Source: Corallococcus macrosporus DSM 14697 (GTDB taxonomy: Bacteria; Myxococcota; Myxococcia; Myxococcales; Myxococcaceae). From it: 64,000 nt of DNA. The notes under the pieces were generated by a model. It made no database searches and was not told where the DNA came from. It saw nothing but the letters and a program-made list of their open reading frames with translations. Location: assembly GCF_002305895.1 (NCBI RefSeq), contig NZ_CP022203.1:4814501-4878500 (forward strand), given 5' to 3'. Every line of letters begins with the position of its first letter. Positions within the stretch are counted from its first letter, which is position 1. Shown here piece by piece: positions 8,444 through 17,465 of this stretch. A program made the translations under genes and the position numbers.

Positions 8444-10921
8444 TTAGTGAATACTTTCAGGGACGTGTCCCCCGCGTGGGACGCGCGGCGCTGACGCGTC
8501 ACACGCGGGGGCGACGCTGGAGAGGGCTTCGTTCATCCCGAGCAACAGGTGCTCGCCCACCACGTCGAGCGTGCGCACGGGCGCGGGCGTGTCATGGCGC
8601 GCCACGGGCAGGTCGGGTGCATCCACGCGCACGGCGACGGCGCCGAAGGTGGGCAGGTTGGTGGCGAGCCACGCCACGTCCCCGTCGAAGGCGAGGATGC
8701 GCGTGACGTCCAGGGGCACCGCGAGCCGAGACAGGTCCACGCTGCGCTCCGTGACGAGGCGGGTGCCCGCGCGCGCGAGGACGTGCAGCATCCTCCGGTT
8801 CTCCAGGACGAGCGCCCGTCCGCGCGCCAGGGCCAGCGCGGTGATGGCGTCGGTCGTCGCGGGCAGCGTCCCGGTCGCGACCTCGGCGGCGCCGTCCCAC
8901 CGGCCCCAGGCCAGCGACAGGTGCATGTCCGCGCCGTCGACGTGCGCCTCGCCGACCAGCGCCTCGCCGCTGGCGACCTCCACCGCGAGGCCCCAGTCCT
9001 TGCGGGTCCGGGCACCCGACGGGTCGGGCTCGAAGAGGCGCTCGGACGCGGGCGTCAGCGCCGCGCCTTCACACGACTCCGGCAGCGCGAAGCGCCGCAG
9101 CCGCAGGGAGTCGTCCACGGGCGAGAGCTGGAAGAGCTGGCCCGGCGTGGACACCAGCGCCGCGGGCCCTCCCGGCAGGTGGACCTGTCCCGCCGGCTGG
9201 AGGAGCCCGTCCGGCCCCGGCGCCAGGCAGCTCAACGGAGCGGCGCCCTCCTCCTGCCGCACGTTGGCCCGGCTCGCTGGCACCGTCACCAGCGCCAGGG
9301 CCCCACCGCGCCCGGGTGCCAGGCGCAGGCGCTGGGTGTCCGGAGGCAGGCCCTGTCCGCCCGCGAGGAGGGTGGGCGCGGCGGCGGAGAGGCCGACGCG
9401 GTGGGAGCCGAAGGGCCCCACCGCGAGCAGCAGGCCCCCCGGAGCGGCCCACACCCGCTCCAGCGAGCCGTGGTGGAGGCCCGTGCGCAGCCCCAGCCCT
9501 TGCGTCCCCTCCAGCGCGAGGACGCGACGCCAGGGCTGGGCCACGGCGAACCGCCCCCTCCCCGCGAGCGGGAGCGGGGACAGCAACAGCCCCTGCTCCG
9601 CGCTCTCCCGGAGCAGCAGGGAGTCCTCCACGCCGGAGACGCCGGAGGGCCCGAGCGCGTGGCGCTCCACCACGTAGCGCCGCGTCGCGCCCTGCTGGCG
9701 GTACCACTCGACGAGCAGCGCCCCGTCGAGGAGGGCGAAGCCCAGGGCGCGCGCCCACACGCCGCCGTCCGCTGGGGCGAAGGTCTTCACCGGCACCGGG
9801 TCCGTGGCGCCCTCCAGCTCCGCCAGGCGGAACACGGAGATGCCGCCCAGGTCCCCGTAGCGGAGCAGCTCCGTCGCCACCAGGAAGTCCTGGTCGACGG
9901 CCAGGTGGTAGAAGGCCTTCGTGCGCAGCACCGCGGGCCTCACCACCGGCGGCCCGTCCGCCGGCACGTCCACCGGCACCAGCCCGCTCGCCGTGGCGAC
10001 CCACAGCGTCCCGCCCTCCACCGTGAGGGCCAGCGCGCGGCAGGGCGCGGGGAGCGTGATTCCCCGCGAGGCGTCCATCGTCAGGGCGTCGTCGGGCCCC
10101 ACCCGCCACGCCGTCACGTAGTAGCCCGAGCACGTCCAGAACCGCTCGCCCCTCCCCACCCCCGCCAGCACGCTGTCGCTCGTCGGGGGCAGCGCGTACC
10201 TCGACAGCCTCCTCACCTCGTCCCCCTCCAGCCCCAGCAGCTCCACACGCTGCCTCGTCCCCACCACCACCACCCGCTCCGGACCCAGCGGCACCAGGAA
10301 CGTCAGGAACCGGTCCGACCAGTCCCACGAGCCGAAGTACCGCTCCACGTACAAGTCCAACACCTCCTGGTCCAGGCGCTCGAGCCCTTCCGGCCCGACG
10401 CGCGCCAACGCCAGCGACAGGCCGCCGCCACCCAGCCGATCGCCGAAGAGGACGCGGTCCTCCGACACGAACTCCGCCAGCCCCTCCAGCGGCGGCGTGC
10501 CGTGCTCGATGGGCTCCGCGCCGTGGCTCCACACGGTGGACACCGTCCCGGGCGGCCGCGACACGGGCGTGCCCTGGCACCCGCCGGCCACGCAGACATC
10601 GCCGGAGGTGCAGGTGTTGGCATCATCACAGGTGGTTCCGTCGGGCACCGGCACGTGGACGCAGCCCTGCCCGGCCACCACCTGGCTCTCCGTGCAGGGG
10701 TTGTCATCGGCGCAGGGAGGTGGCGGCGGGCCGCCGTCCGTGGGCTCCGGCTCGCCGCCGTCCGTGGGCTCGCCCGCGTCGGGGGAGCCGCCGTCGCCGG
10801 GCCCCGCGTCCCGCGCCTCGCCCGGCCGCCCGTCCCTGGGGGCATCCGCGCCACAGGCCGTGGCGAGCGCGATGAGCGCCGACGCGACGAGGCCCCTCCA
10901 GGCCCCTGTGTGCATCCTCAT
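8444..10921 (-). CDS. Large surface lipoprotein with Cys-rich repeat, paralogue of 4996-7170
   Basis: An 825-residue lipoprotein: signal peptide ending in a lipobox (LIALATAC), then a flexible D/G/P/T linker (DAGEPTDGGEPEPTDGG), then a Cys-rich segment (CADDNPC, GTTCDDANTCTSGDVCVAGGC) of the type common in myxobacterial surface proteins. The long beta-rich body is homologous to the 4996-7170 product. GGGAGGT seven bases before the ATG at 10921 supports this start. Compared with its paralogue it has gained a lipid anchor and the Cys-rich module, so the two probably occupy different places: anchored versus released. It follows the vWA-dockerin gene 11081-12109 in the same direction. The body lacks any enzymatic motif I recognise. 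Confidence 0.82.
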   Translation of the reverse strand: MRMHTGAWRGLVASALIALATACGADAPRDGRPGEARDAGPGDGGSPDAGEPTDGGEPEPTDGGPPPPPCADDNPCTESQVVAGQGCVHVPVPDGTTCDDANTCTSGDVCVAGGCQGTPVSRPPGTVSTVWSHGAEPIEHGTPPLEGLAEFVSEDRVLFGDRLGGGGLSLALARVGPEGLERLDQEVLDLYVERYFGSWDWSDRFLTFLVPLGPERVVVVGTRQRVELLGLEGDEVRRLSRYALPPTSDSVLAGVGRGERFWTCSGYYVTAWRVGPDDALTMDASRGITLPAPCRALALTVEGGTLWVATASGLVPVDVPADGPPVVRPAVLRTKAFYHLAVDQDFLVATELLRYGDLGGISVFRLAELEGATDPVPVKTFAPADGGVWARALGFALLDGALLVEWYRQQGATRRYVVERHALGPSGVSGVEDSLLLRESAEQGLLLSPLPLAGRGRFAVAQPWRRVLALEGTQGLGLRTGLHHGSLERVWAAPGGLLLAVGPFGSHRVGLSAAAPTLLAGGQGLPPDTQRLRLAPGRGGALALVTVPASRANVRQEEGAAPLSCLAPGPDGLLQPAGQVHLPGGPAALVSTPGQLFQLSPVDDSLRLRRFALPESCEGAALTPASERLFEPDPSGARTRKDWGLAVEVASGEALVGEAHVDGADMHLSLAWGRWDGAAEVATGTLPATTDAITALALARGRALVLENRRMLHVLARAGTRLVTERSVDLSRLAVPLDVTRILAFDGDVAWLATNLPTFGAVAVRVDAPDLPVARHDTPAPVRTLDVVGEHLLLGMNEALSSVAPACDASAPRVPRGGHVPESIH
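10070..10496 (-). repeat. Long direct repeat, copy 2 (paralogous gene segment)
   Basis: Partner of 6580-7006 at an offset of 3490 bases, inside the lipoprotein gene. Near-identity at DNA level over about 430 bases, including silent positions, contrasts with much weaker similarity in the rest of the two genes. Confidence 0.85.
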
Positions 10922-11080
10922 GTCGCAGACCTCCCGGAGCGGGCCGGCCACCCACCCCGACCGTGTGCCCCAGAGCAGACCCCGGCACGCGCGGCCCGCG
11001 CGAGCAGGCGCGCGCCCGGGTGTCGAGGTCCGGGCATCCCGCGCGCGGACAGCGCCGCGCGCGGGAGCCCCGGAACGCCG

Positions 11081-12109
11081 CTACTGCCGGGTAGGTACGG
11101 GGTTGGAGCAGCCCTGGCCGTAGTTGTTCAGCACCGTCTGGTAGTCGCCGGTGTCGATGACGAGGTTGCGGTTGAAGTCGGCCGGGTCCCCCGCGGGCAC
11201 GCGCTGGTTGTACTTGCTGAGCACCAGGGAGCGGTCCGTCACGTCGACGCAGCCGTTCAGGTTGGCGTCACCCGGCAGCGGCTGCGCCTGCGTGGGCGGC
11301 GTCTGCTGGGTGATGCTCTGGTAGCGCCCGCCGGTCTCCTGCGCGAGCCCCTGGAAGAAGGCGAGCTCCGCGACGGCCGCGGCGCCGGCCGGCGCCGCCG
11401 TCAGGCTCCGCTCGCCGAACAGCTCGTTGGGGGCCTCCTCCCCGCGCAGGGGGATGTTGTCCGTGAAGAGGTAGTCGATGTCCGCGATGAGGGTGAGGCC
11501 GGGCGGATACGGCGGGGGGAACTCGCAGGGCCCCGGCGCGTTGGCGATGCCCGTGCACGCCTTGTTGCGGACCTTCCACTGCCAGCTCCCCGTGGTGAGG
11601 TTCGGCCACGTGCCCGCGCTCCAGGGGCCGTGGCACTGGTCAATGGAGGGGGTGGTGTTCTCCTCGCCGTCCGTCACCAGGTAGAGGCGCTTGAGGTTCA
11701 GGTCCGTCGGCATGAAGTCGAGCAGCGAGTCGATGGCCGAGCAGATGGAGCCGGCCAGCGGCGTGTTGCCCGACGCGTAGACGCCGTTGGCCGCCGCGAT
11801 GATCTGCGCGGGCGAGGCGCTGTCGCTGAAGTCGTACACCGGGGTGTAGCTCGTCCCGGCGAACGTCCAGAACGCATACCGGTAGGTCGTCCCCGGCGGC
11901 GGGACCGCGCTGACGAAGCTCTCGATGCGCCGCTTGGCGATCTCCATGCGGGAGCGCCCCCCCGTCGAGGTGGAGATCATGCTGCCCGTCCGGTCCAGCA
12001 GGATGAGGATGTGCTCCTCGGCGGCCAGCGCGGTGCCGGACGCCAGGCCCGTGACACAGGCCAGGGCCACCCCGGCGTTCGTGAAGAGACGCTTCAGGTC
12101 TTGACGCAT
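11081..12109 (-). CDS. Secreted vWA-domain protein with dockerin-like tail (copy B)
   Basis: A 342-residue exported protein with a Sec signal (VALACVTGLASGTALA), a vWA domain (ILILLDRTGSM, RLYLVTDGEENTTPS) and a dockerin-like tail (GDANLNGCVDVTDRSLVL, ADFNRNLVIDTGDYQTVL, ending NYGQGC plus nine residues). AAGGAG nine bases before the ATG is a clear ribosome binding site. It is a paralogue of copy A at 7300-8280 and is followed by the lipoprotein gene 8444-10921, so gene order and domain content repeat as a unit. It lies 64 bases downstream of the subtilase gene and may be co-transcribed with it. Role unknown; adhesion or assembly of a surface complex is an inference from the domains. Confidence 0.9.
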   Translation of the reverse strand: MRQDLKRLFTNAGVALACVTGLASGTALAAEEHILILLDRTGSMISTSTGGRSRMEIAKRRIESFVSAVPPPGTTYRYAFWTFAGTSYTPVYDFSDSASPAQIIAAANGVYASGNTPLAGSICSAIDSLLDFMPTDLNLKRLYLVTDGEENTTPSIDQCHGPWSAGTWPNLTTGSWQWKVRNKACTGIANAPGPCEFPPPYPPGLTLIADIDYLFTDNIPLRGEEAPNELFGERSLTAAPAGAAAVAELAFFQGLAQETGGRYQSITQQTPPTQAQPLPGDANLNGCVDVTDRSLVLSKYNQRVPAGDPADFNRNLVIDTGDYQTVLNNYGQGCSNPVPTRQ

Positions 12110-12173
12110 GTTTCGAGACTCCTTTGGGAAGGAATGAGAGACAACACGGCGCTGCGGCGGACGCGTGCGTGGG

Positions 12174-14651
12174 CTACGGGCACCCCTTGCCGTAGTTCTG
12201 CAGCGCGAGGTTCCGGTCGAGGATGTTGATGATTCCGTCGGAGTTGAGGTCCAGCGCGGGGCTCGCGGGCGGCACCGTCCGCCCGAACTCGGCGGTGATG
12301 GCGTTGACGTCCTGCGCGTCCACGCAGCCGTCGCCAGTGACGTCGCCCACCACGATGACGCCGCCGCTCACCACCAGGCCGTAGTCCGCGTCGACCTCGG
12401 GCGTCTCGGCGTGGGCGTCCTGGACGATCTCGTCACCCAACACCTCCACCTTCCACCGGCCCGCGGTGGGGTTCTGGATGAAGACGTTCTCCACCGTGTC
12501 GCGCGTGTTGGACGTGCCGCCCGCGGTGGAGAAGTTGCCCGCCGTCAGGCCGTTGTTGCCCCAGTACACGGTGCTGCCGTTGGGGGCCGTCACCCGCAGC
12601 GACAGGTCGTTGACGCGCGCCTGCGCCGCGCCCACCGTGCCCATGGGGTCGGTGTAGACGAGGGTGACGTTCAGCTCCGTCTCGTTGGGGAGCACCGTCA
12701 CGTTGTAGGTCCGCGCGCCGAGCGGGCGGATGGGGTCCGTCTCGTCGATGATGCTCGTCTTCGGCGCGCGCTCGTACAGCCGGCGCACGTCGGCCGTGCC
12801 CCAGCCCTGCTTGTAGCGGTCGATGTCGCCGTTGGAGCCTCCCGCCGGCCAGTTGTAGCGGTAGGCGTTGTTGATCATCAGGGCCTTGGCGGTGGCCATC
12901 TGCGGCCGGCTCTCGAAGACGTCCGAGCGGCCGCCGAAGCCCACCCAGACGCCGCGGTGCCACATCTGGAAGAGCAGCCCGAAGTAGCCGGACGTCTGCG
13001 GCGTGGCGGAGCTGGTGCCGCCGAACTCCGTGTAGCTCGCCGTCCCGCTGCCGGAGGCCGAGCGGATGGAGTCGTAGAAGAACGCCAGGTCCGGCTTGAT
13101 GCGGCCGTCGGCCGCCGGGCCGATGCTCCCGGAGAAGCTCCACCGGTCATCCGAACGCGCGGCGGTGTCCTGGTGGTAGAAGCCCCCCACCGAGACGATG
13201 TTCTTCGCCCACGCCTGGGGCCGCGAGTCCTGGTTGCCCGCGTTGCTCTGCGACTGGGTGCTGAGGATGGGCGCCCGGAAGAGGTAGTCATCCACCTCCG
13301 CGGAGAGGGTGGTGTACGTGCGCACGCGGGCGCTGCCCACGCTGGATGTCTGGAAGACGGCGCGGTACGGGCCCGCCGGGTCGGTGAGCTCGCGGTTGAT
13401 GTCATACCGGGACTTCGAGCCGCCGAACTGGGTGGCCTCGGAGTAGTCGAAGAAGATGCCCTGGCCCGAGGGGATGACGCCCCGGGCCAGCGGGTCCACG
13501 CCCCGGGCGAAGTTGTTGCTGTAGCAGCTCGTGCCGTGCAGGTTGAAGGCGCTGCCGTAGTCCGCGCTGTGTAGGAGGGGCGCCACGGCCCACTCGCGGT
13601 GGTCCGCGCGCAGCTCCGTGTCGAAGATCTCCCCCCGCACGCCCTGCCCGGTGAAGCCGGCCACCTGCTCGATGAAGTTGGCGCCGCCCACCTCGCGCAC
13701 CGCGTTCATGTCCTTCTCACCGGGCCCACCCCACCGGTCGATGGCCTGCACCGCGTTGGAGCGCGCCACCTGCTGGAGCTGCGCCGCGTCCAGCGTCGCC
13801 TCCACGCGCAGGCCCGCGGGCTCCACCAGGTCCACCCTCCCGCCGAGCCGCTCCACCAGCGCCACCACCTGCCGCTGGCGCGCGGCGCCCCGCTCTCCGA
13901 GCATGATGGAGTAGCGCTGCGGCGGAAGCGGCGCGGCCCTCCCGGTGAGCGCGTCCCGCAGCACGCCCTCCAGCCGATACTCGGGATGATAGGGCCCCAC
14001 CCAGCGGACGTAGGGCAGCTCCGTCACCCGCTTCTGCGCGTCCGCGTCCAGCTCGACGATGAAGGTGTGGTCCGTCAGGAAGCGCAGCACCTTGCCGCCC
14101 CGCCGGGTGATGGCCTCGGTGTACTCGGGCAGCGGCGTGGCCCAGAACTGCACCAGGCGCAGCGTGTTGTCCGGGGCCGCCGCGAGCTGGCTCAGCGCCA
14201 GCGGCTGGGCCTGGGCCAGCGGGTCGAACCGCGCCGCCTCGAGCTGGACCACGTAGGTGGTGGGCCGCACCCGGCCGAGCACCTCCGCGCCGCCCCGCGT
14301 GTACGCCGTGAAGTCCTCCGCCGTCCCGTCGTCGCGGAGCTCCTTCCACACGTGGAGCTGGATGGCGGTGTCGGGGACGCTCAGGGTGCGCAGCCCGGAG
14401 ACGGGCCGCGCCGTGCGGTGGAAGACGAGGCCCGCCGACGTCACCAGCGTGTTGCGGCCCGCGTCGGAGACGAGGCCCGGCGCGGCCGGCGCGACGACGA
14501 GCCGCGCGGGCCCGAGCCGCGCCGCGGACGGTGGCTTCGCGCCCGGTGTGCTCGCGGCGAGTGAGGACAGCGACAGCGTGAGAGAGCTTCCCAGGGCCAG
14601 GGCCGTCAGCGAACGCCGACCACCCCGGGTCCAAAGCCGAGTCTTGCGCAT
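12174..14651 (-). CDS. Secreted subtilisin-like (S8) protease with dockerin-like tail
   Basis: An 825-residue exported serine protease. After the signal peptide (ALALGSSLTLSLSSLAAS) comes a long propeptide region of about 300 residues, then the S8 catalytic domain with Asp344 (GEIFDTEL), His372 (NLHGTSC) and Ser547 (GGTSSATP). A beta-rich P-like domain (ETELNVTLVYTDPMG) and a C-terminal dockerin-like pair (GDVTGDGCVDAQDVNAI, ALDLNSDGIINILDRNL, ending NYGKGCP) follow. The tail ends like those of the two vWA proteins, so all three may dock on the same partner. AAAGGAG lies nine bases before the ATG at 14651. The spacing D-H is short for S8, and the domain around Asp344 is diverged, but all three catalytic motifs are present. 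Confidence 0.92.
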   Translation of the reverse strand: MRKTRLWTRGGRRSLTALALGSSLTLSLSSLAASTPGAKPPSAARLGPARLVVAPAAPGLVSDAGRNTLVTSAGLVFHRTARPVSGLRTLSVPDTAIQLHVWKELRDDGTAEDFTAYTRGGAEVLGRVRPTTYVVQLEAARFDPLAQAQPLALSQLAAAPDNTLRLVQFWATPLPEYTEAITRRGGKVLRFLTDHTFIVELDADAQKRVTELPYVRWVGPYHPEYRLEGVLRDALTGRAAPLPPQRYSIMLGERGAARQRQVVALVERLGGRVDLVEPAGLRVEATLDAAQLQQVARSNAVQAIDRWGGPGEKDMNAVREVGGANFIEQVAGFTGQGVRGEIFDTELRADHREWAVAPLLHSADYGSAFNLHGTSCYSNNFARGVDPLARGVIPSGQGIFFDYSEATQFGGSKSRYDINRELTDPAGPYRAVFQTSSVGSARVRTYTTLSAEVDDYLFRAPILSTQSQSNAGNQDSRPQAWAKNIVSVGGFYHQDTAARSDDRWSFSGSIGPAADGRIKPDLAFFYDSIRSASGSGTASYTEFGGTSSATPQTSGYFGLLFQMWHRGVWVGFGGRSDVFESRPQMATAKALMINNAYRYNWPAGGSNGDIDRYKQGWGTADVRRLYERAPKTSIIDETDPIRPLGARTYNVTVLPNETELNVTLVYTDPMGTVGAAQARVNDLSLRVTAPNGSTVYWGNNGLTAGNFSTAGGTSNTRDTVENVFIQNPTAGRWKVEVLGDEIVQDAHAETPEVDADYGLVVSGGVIVVGDVTGDGCVDAQDVNAITAEFGRTVPPASPALDLNSDGIINILDRNLALQNYGKGCP

Positions 14652-15268
14652 GTGTCGATGCTCCTTTGATGTGTGCACTCACGTCCGTCTTCGACGCGTC
14701 CCCCGCAATGCCGCACCCGGACACCGGCACAGTGCCGTCAGTCCCAGCGCTCACGCGCGGCCCCGCTCCCCGCCGTGCTTCGCTGCCCTCGTGCCCTTCC
14801 GCCGATGAAAGGTTTTACGATCAGCAACGCGACCCTTAGTACGGCCCACCCGCACTCATTGTCAAACAACAATCGTATATTTCATGAGCAGTGCGAATAT
14901 TTCGCGTTGCTGTGTCTGAGAATGAAATGCGCCGCATCCAGACACGAGGCGTGTCGGGTGACGGGCGCACATTCCCTCTCAGGGATTCCCGAGGGGCCCA
15001 AGGCGTCCGTCCGTGACGCCACTCGTTACGCGCGTGTTCGTGGACGGCGCTCCCTCCTCGAACGCGCGCCAGGGAGCCGGCGTCCGACAGGTCGCCCTGG
15101 ACGACCTCGACGCCCGCCGGGCGGTCCGCCGGGGTGGGACGCCGCGACAGCGCGCGCGGGCGGGGCCCCGCGGCGGCGAGCTGCCGCGCCAGACGGCACC
15201 ACCACTTCGCGGGAACCTTCCGCGCAGCCGGCTGTCAGAGCCTCCGGACACACCACCCGGAGGGAACC
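14652..15268. other. Long intergenic region
   Basis: About 600 bases without an intact gene. The left half, 14800-14960, is unusually AT-rich for this genome and carries short inverted repeats such as attgt-N6-acaat near 14857-14872; it probably holds the promoter of the subtilase gene. The right half contains the decayed NAD-binding gene remnant described separately and the promoter of the small membrane protein starting at 15269. Confidence 0.6.
15040..15225 (-). pseudogene. Remnant of an NmrA-like NAD(P)-binding gene
   Basis: Minus-strand translation gives RLARQLAAAG, then RALSRRPTPADRPAG and VEVVQGDLSDAGSLARVR, which is the beta2-beta3 region of NmrA/SDR-type NAD(P)-binding proteins. The preceding strand is readable only in another frame (REVV), and downstream the frame dissolves into unrelated sequence. 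There is no start, no glycine-rich loop in frame and no C-terminal part. I read it as a short decayed fragment. Confidence 0.5.
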
Positions 15269-15643
15269 ATGCAGGACATCTTCATCGCAGGCGGCTGGGG
15301 GATGTACCCGACGTTGCTGGCGGGGCTCGCGCTCATCGCCACCTGCGTCCAGTACGCGCGCCGGCCCGAGCCGCGCTACGTGCCACTGATGCTGTCGCTC
15401 GGGCTCTGCACCTTGATTGCCGGCACGCTCGGCTTCGCCACCGGCATCCTCTCCCTCCTGCACGCCTACTCCGGTCCGCTGTGGGAGCAGGGCCCGCGCG
15501 TCCTCTTCATCGGCACCTTCGAGGCGCTGCACAACGTGGCGCTCGCCCTGCTGCTCGCCATGCTGGGCGGGCTGCTGGCGTCCATCGGCGCGTGGCGGCT
15601 GTCCCGCCGGATGGGGAACTTCGCGGCGCCCGCGGCAGGTTGA
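15269..15643 (+). CDS. Small membrane protein, MotA/TolQ/ExbB-like
   Basis: A 124-residue integral membrane protein with three hydrophobic segments: TLLAGLALIATCVQYA, LMLSLGLCTLIAGTLGFATGI, and ALHNVALALLLAMLGGLLASI. The opening FIAGGWGMYPTLLAGLALIA resembles the first helix of MotA/TolQ/ExbB proton-channel proteins, but it is shorter than typical members and no partner TolR/ExbD gene is adjacent. GGAGGGAA four bases before the ATG supports the start. Function is unknown; the channel-family link is tentative. Confidence 0.75.
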   Translation: MQDIFIAGGWGMYPTLLAGLALIATCVQYARRPEPRYVPLMLSLGLCTLIAGTLGFATGILSLLHAYSGPLWEQGPRVLFIGTFEALHNVALALLLAMLGGLLASIGAWRLSRRMGNFAAPAAG

Positions 15644-15881
15644 TACGGAACAGCCGGACGCGGCGCCGGGATGGAATCCCCCGCCTCCAGGCGGTCAGGG
15701 TTGCATTCCGGCGCGTGTCTGGTCATAGATTGCAGCCATCCCCAGGAGGGATTGACGCCCCCTCCCAACGAGAGGTCTGACGCACCCTTGAGGACGCTTC
15801 GCTGAAACCCCAGGTCCGTTGACGTTCCCGCGCTGAGCCGCCTTCGGGCTGGCTTGCGCCCTGGCTTCAGGAGCTTCCTCT

Positions 15882-17384
15882 ATGTCTTCCGTGCGCGCGC
15901 ACCGCGTGTCGTTCGCGTTTTCCGACGCCGTTCCCGTCCTCTCCGATGTCGACTTCCACCTGTCCCCTGGCTGGACGGGGCTCGTGGGCGCCAATGGCGC
16001 CGGCAAGTCCACCCTGCTCCGGCTGCTGGCCGGTGAGCTGACGCCCACCGAGGGACACCTCCAGTTCGAGCCCGCGTCGCCCACGCTCCGCCTCTGCCGT
16101 CAGGAGGTGGAGGCGCTGACACCCGACATCGCCGCCTTCGCGGAGGCCTGGGACTCCGTCGCGCGGCGCCTGCATGGCCAGTTGGGCCTGGACGTCACCG
16201 CGCTGGAGCGCTGGCCCACGCTGTCTCCGGGCGAGCGCAAGCGGTGGCAGGTGGGCGCGGCGCTGGCCGCGGAGCCCCACCTGCTGCTGTTGGACGAGCC
16301 CACCAACCACCTGGACGCGGAGGCCCGCACCTGGCTCATCTCCGCGCTGCGCCGCTTCCGGGGCCTGGGCATCGTCGTGTCCCACGACCGCGCGCTGCTG
16401 GAGTCCCTCACCACCGCCACGCTGCGCGTCCACCACGGCGGCGCGCGGTTGTGGCCCGGCGCCTACACCGCCGCGCGCGCCCACTGGGAAGCCGAGCGTG
16501 AGGCCGAGGTGGCCGTCCATCAGCAGGCCCGCGCCGAGCAACGCCGCGCGGCGCACCTGCTGGACCAGGCCCGCAGGGAGCAGCAGGCCGCGGACGCCGC
16601 GCGGCACACCCGCAAGCGGCTGAAGAACAAGCACGACAATGACGCCCGCTCCATGGGCGCCAAGGTCGTCGCCGGCTGGGCGGAGGCCGGCGCGGGACGG
16701 CGCGTGGGCGTCGCGCGGCGCGAGCTGGAGCGCGTCAGCGAGGCCGTGGGCGAATTCACCGCGGACAAGACGGTGGGCCGCTCCGTCTTCCTGGACTACG
16801 TGCGCTCCCCCAACCCCTGGCTCTTCACCCTGGACGTGCCGGGCCTGCGCGCGGGAGACGTGGCGCTGCTGGGCCCGGTGAAGATCTCCGTGAGCCGCGA
16901 GGCGCGCGTGCGCATCGAAGGCCCCAACGGCGCGGGCAAGAGCACCCTGGTGCGCGCGCTGCTGGAGAACGCGCGCGTCCCGTTGGAGCGCGTGCTCTAT
17001 CTGCCGCAGGACGTCAGCGCCGAGGAGGCCCGGGCCACGATGGACGCCGTGCGCGCGCTGCCTCCCGAGGAGCGAGGCCGCGTGCTGTCACTGGTCGCGG
17101 CGCTGGGCGTGGACCCGGAGCGACTGCTCTCCACCGAGCAACCCTCCCCTGGCGAGACGCGCAAGCTGCTCATCGCCCGGGGACTGGGACAACACGCCTG
17201 GACCCTGGTGCTGGACGAGCCCACCAACCACCTGGACCTGCCGTCCATCGAACGGCTGGAGGCGGCGCTGCGCGAATATCCCGGCGCGTTGCTGCTCGTC
17301 ACCCATGACGCCGCCTTCGCCCAGGCCTGCACCTCCGAGGTGTGGCGCGTGGAGCACGGCCAGGTGACGGTGACGTCCGGGTAG
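15882..17384 (+). CDS. ABC-F family ATPase
   Basis: A 500-residue protein with two fused ABC ATPase domains and no membrane segment, the ABC-F layout. Domain 1: Walker A GANGAGKST, signature LSPGERKR, Walker B LLLLDEPTNHLD. Domain 2: Walker A GPNGAGKST, signature SPGETRKL, Walker B LVLDEPTNHLD. A charged linker of about 80 residues (RAEQRRAAHLLDQARREQQA onward) separates them, as in ribosome-acting ABC-F proteins that rescue stalled ribosomes or protect against antibiotics. AGGAG eight bases before the ATG sets the start. The 238-base region upstream contains GC-rich inverted repeats and could hold a leader attenuator, but I cannot identify one with certainty. Convergent with the epimerase gene. 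Subfamily not determined. Confidence 0.93.
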   Translation: MSSVRAHRVSFAFSDAVPVLSDVDFHLSPGWTGLVGANGAGKSTLLRLLAGELTPTEGHLQFEPASPTLRLCRQEVEALTPDIAAFAEAWDSVARRLHGQLGLDVTALERWPTLSPGERKRWQVGAALAAEPHLLLLDEPTNHLDAEARTWLISALRRFRGLGIVVSHDRALLESLTTATLRVHHGGARLWPGAYTAARAHWEAEREAEVAVHQQARAEQRRAAHLLDQARREQQAADAARHTRKRLKNKHDNDARSMGAKVVAGWAEAGAGRRVGVARRELERVSEAVGEFTADKTVGRSVFLDYVRSPNPWLFTLDVPGLRAGDVALLGPVKISVSREARVRIEGPNGAGKSTLVRALLENARVPLERVLYLPQDVSAEEARATMDAVRALPPEERGRVLSLVAALGVDPERLLSTEQPSPGETRKLLIARGLGQHAWTLVLDEPTNHLDLPSIERLEAALREYPGALLLVTHDAAFAQACTSEVWRVEHGQVTVTSG

Positions 17385-17465
17385 GCGTCACGACGACGGC
17401 TCCCGCCGCGAGGCAGGTCGAGGACCCCCAGCCAGGTCCCGTTGCGCTTCCGGGCGCCTGGCGCC

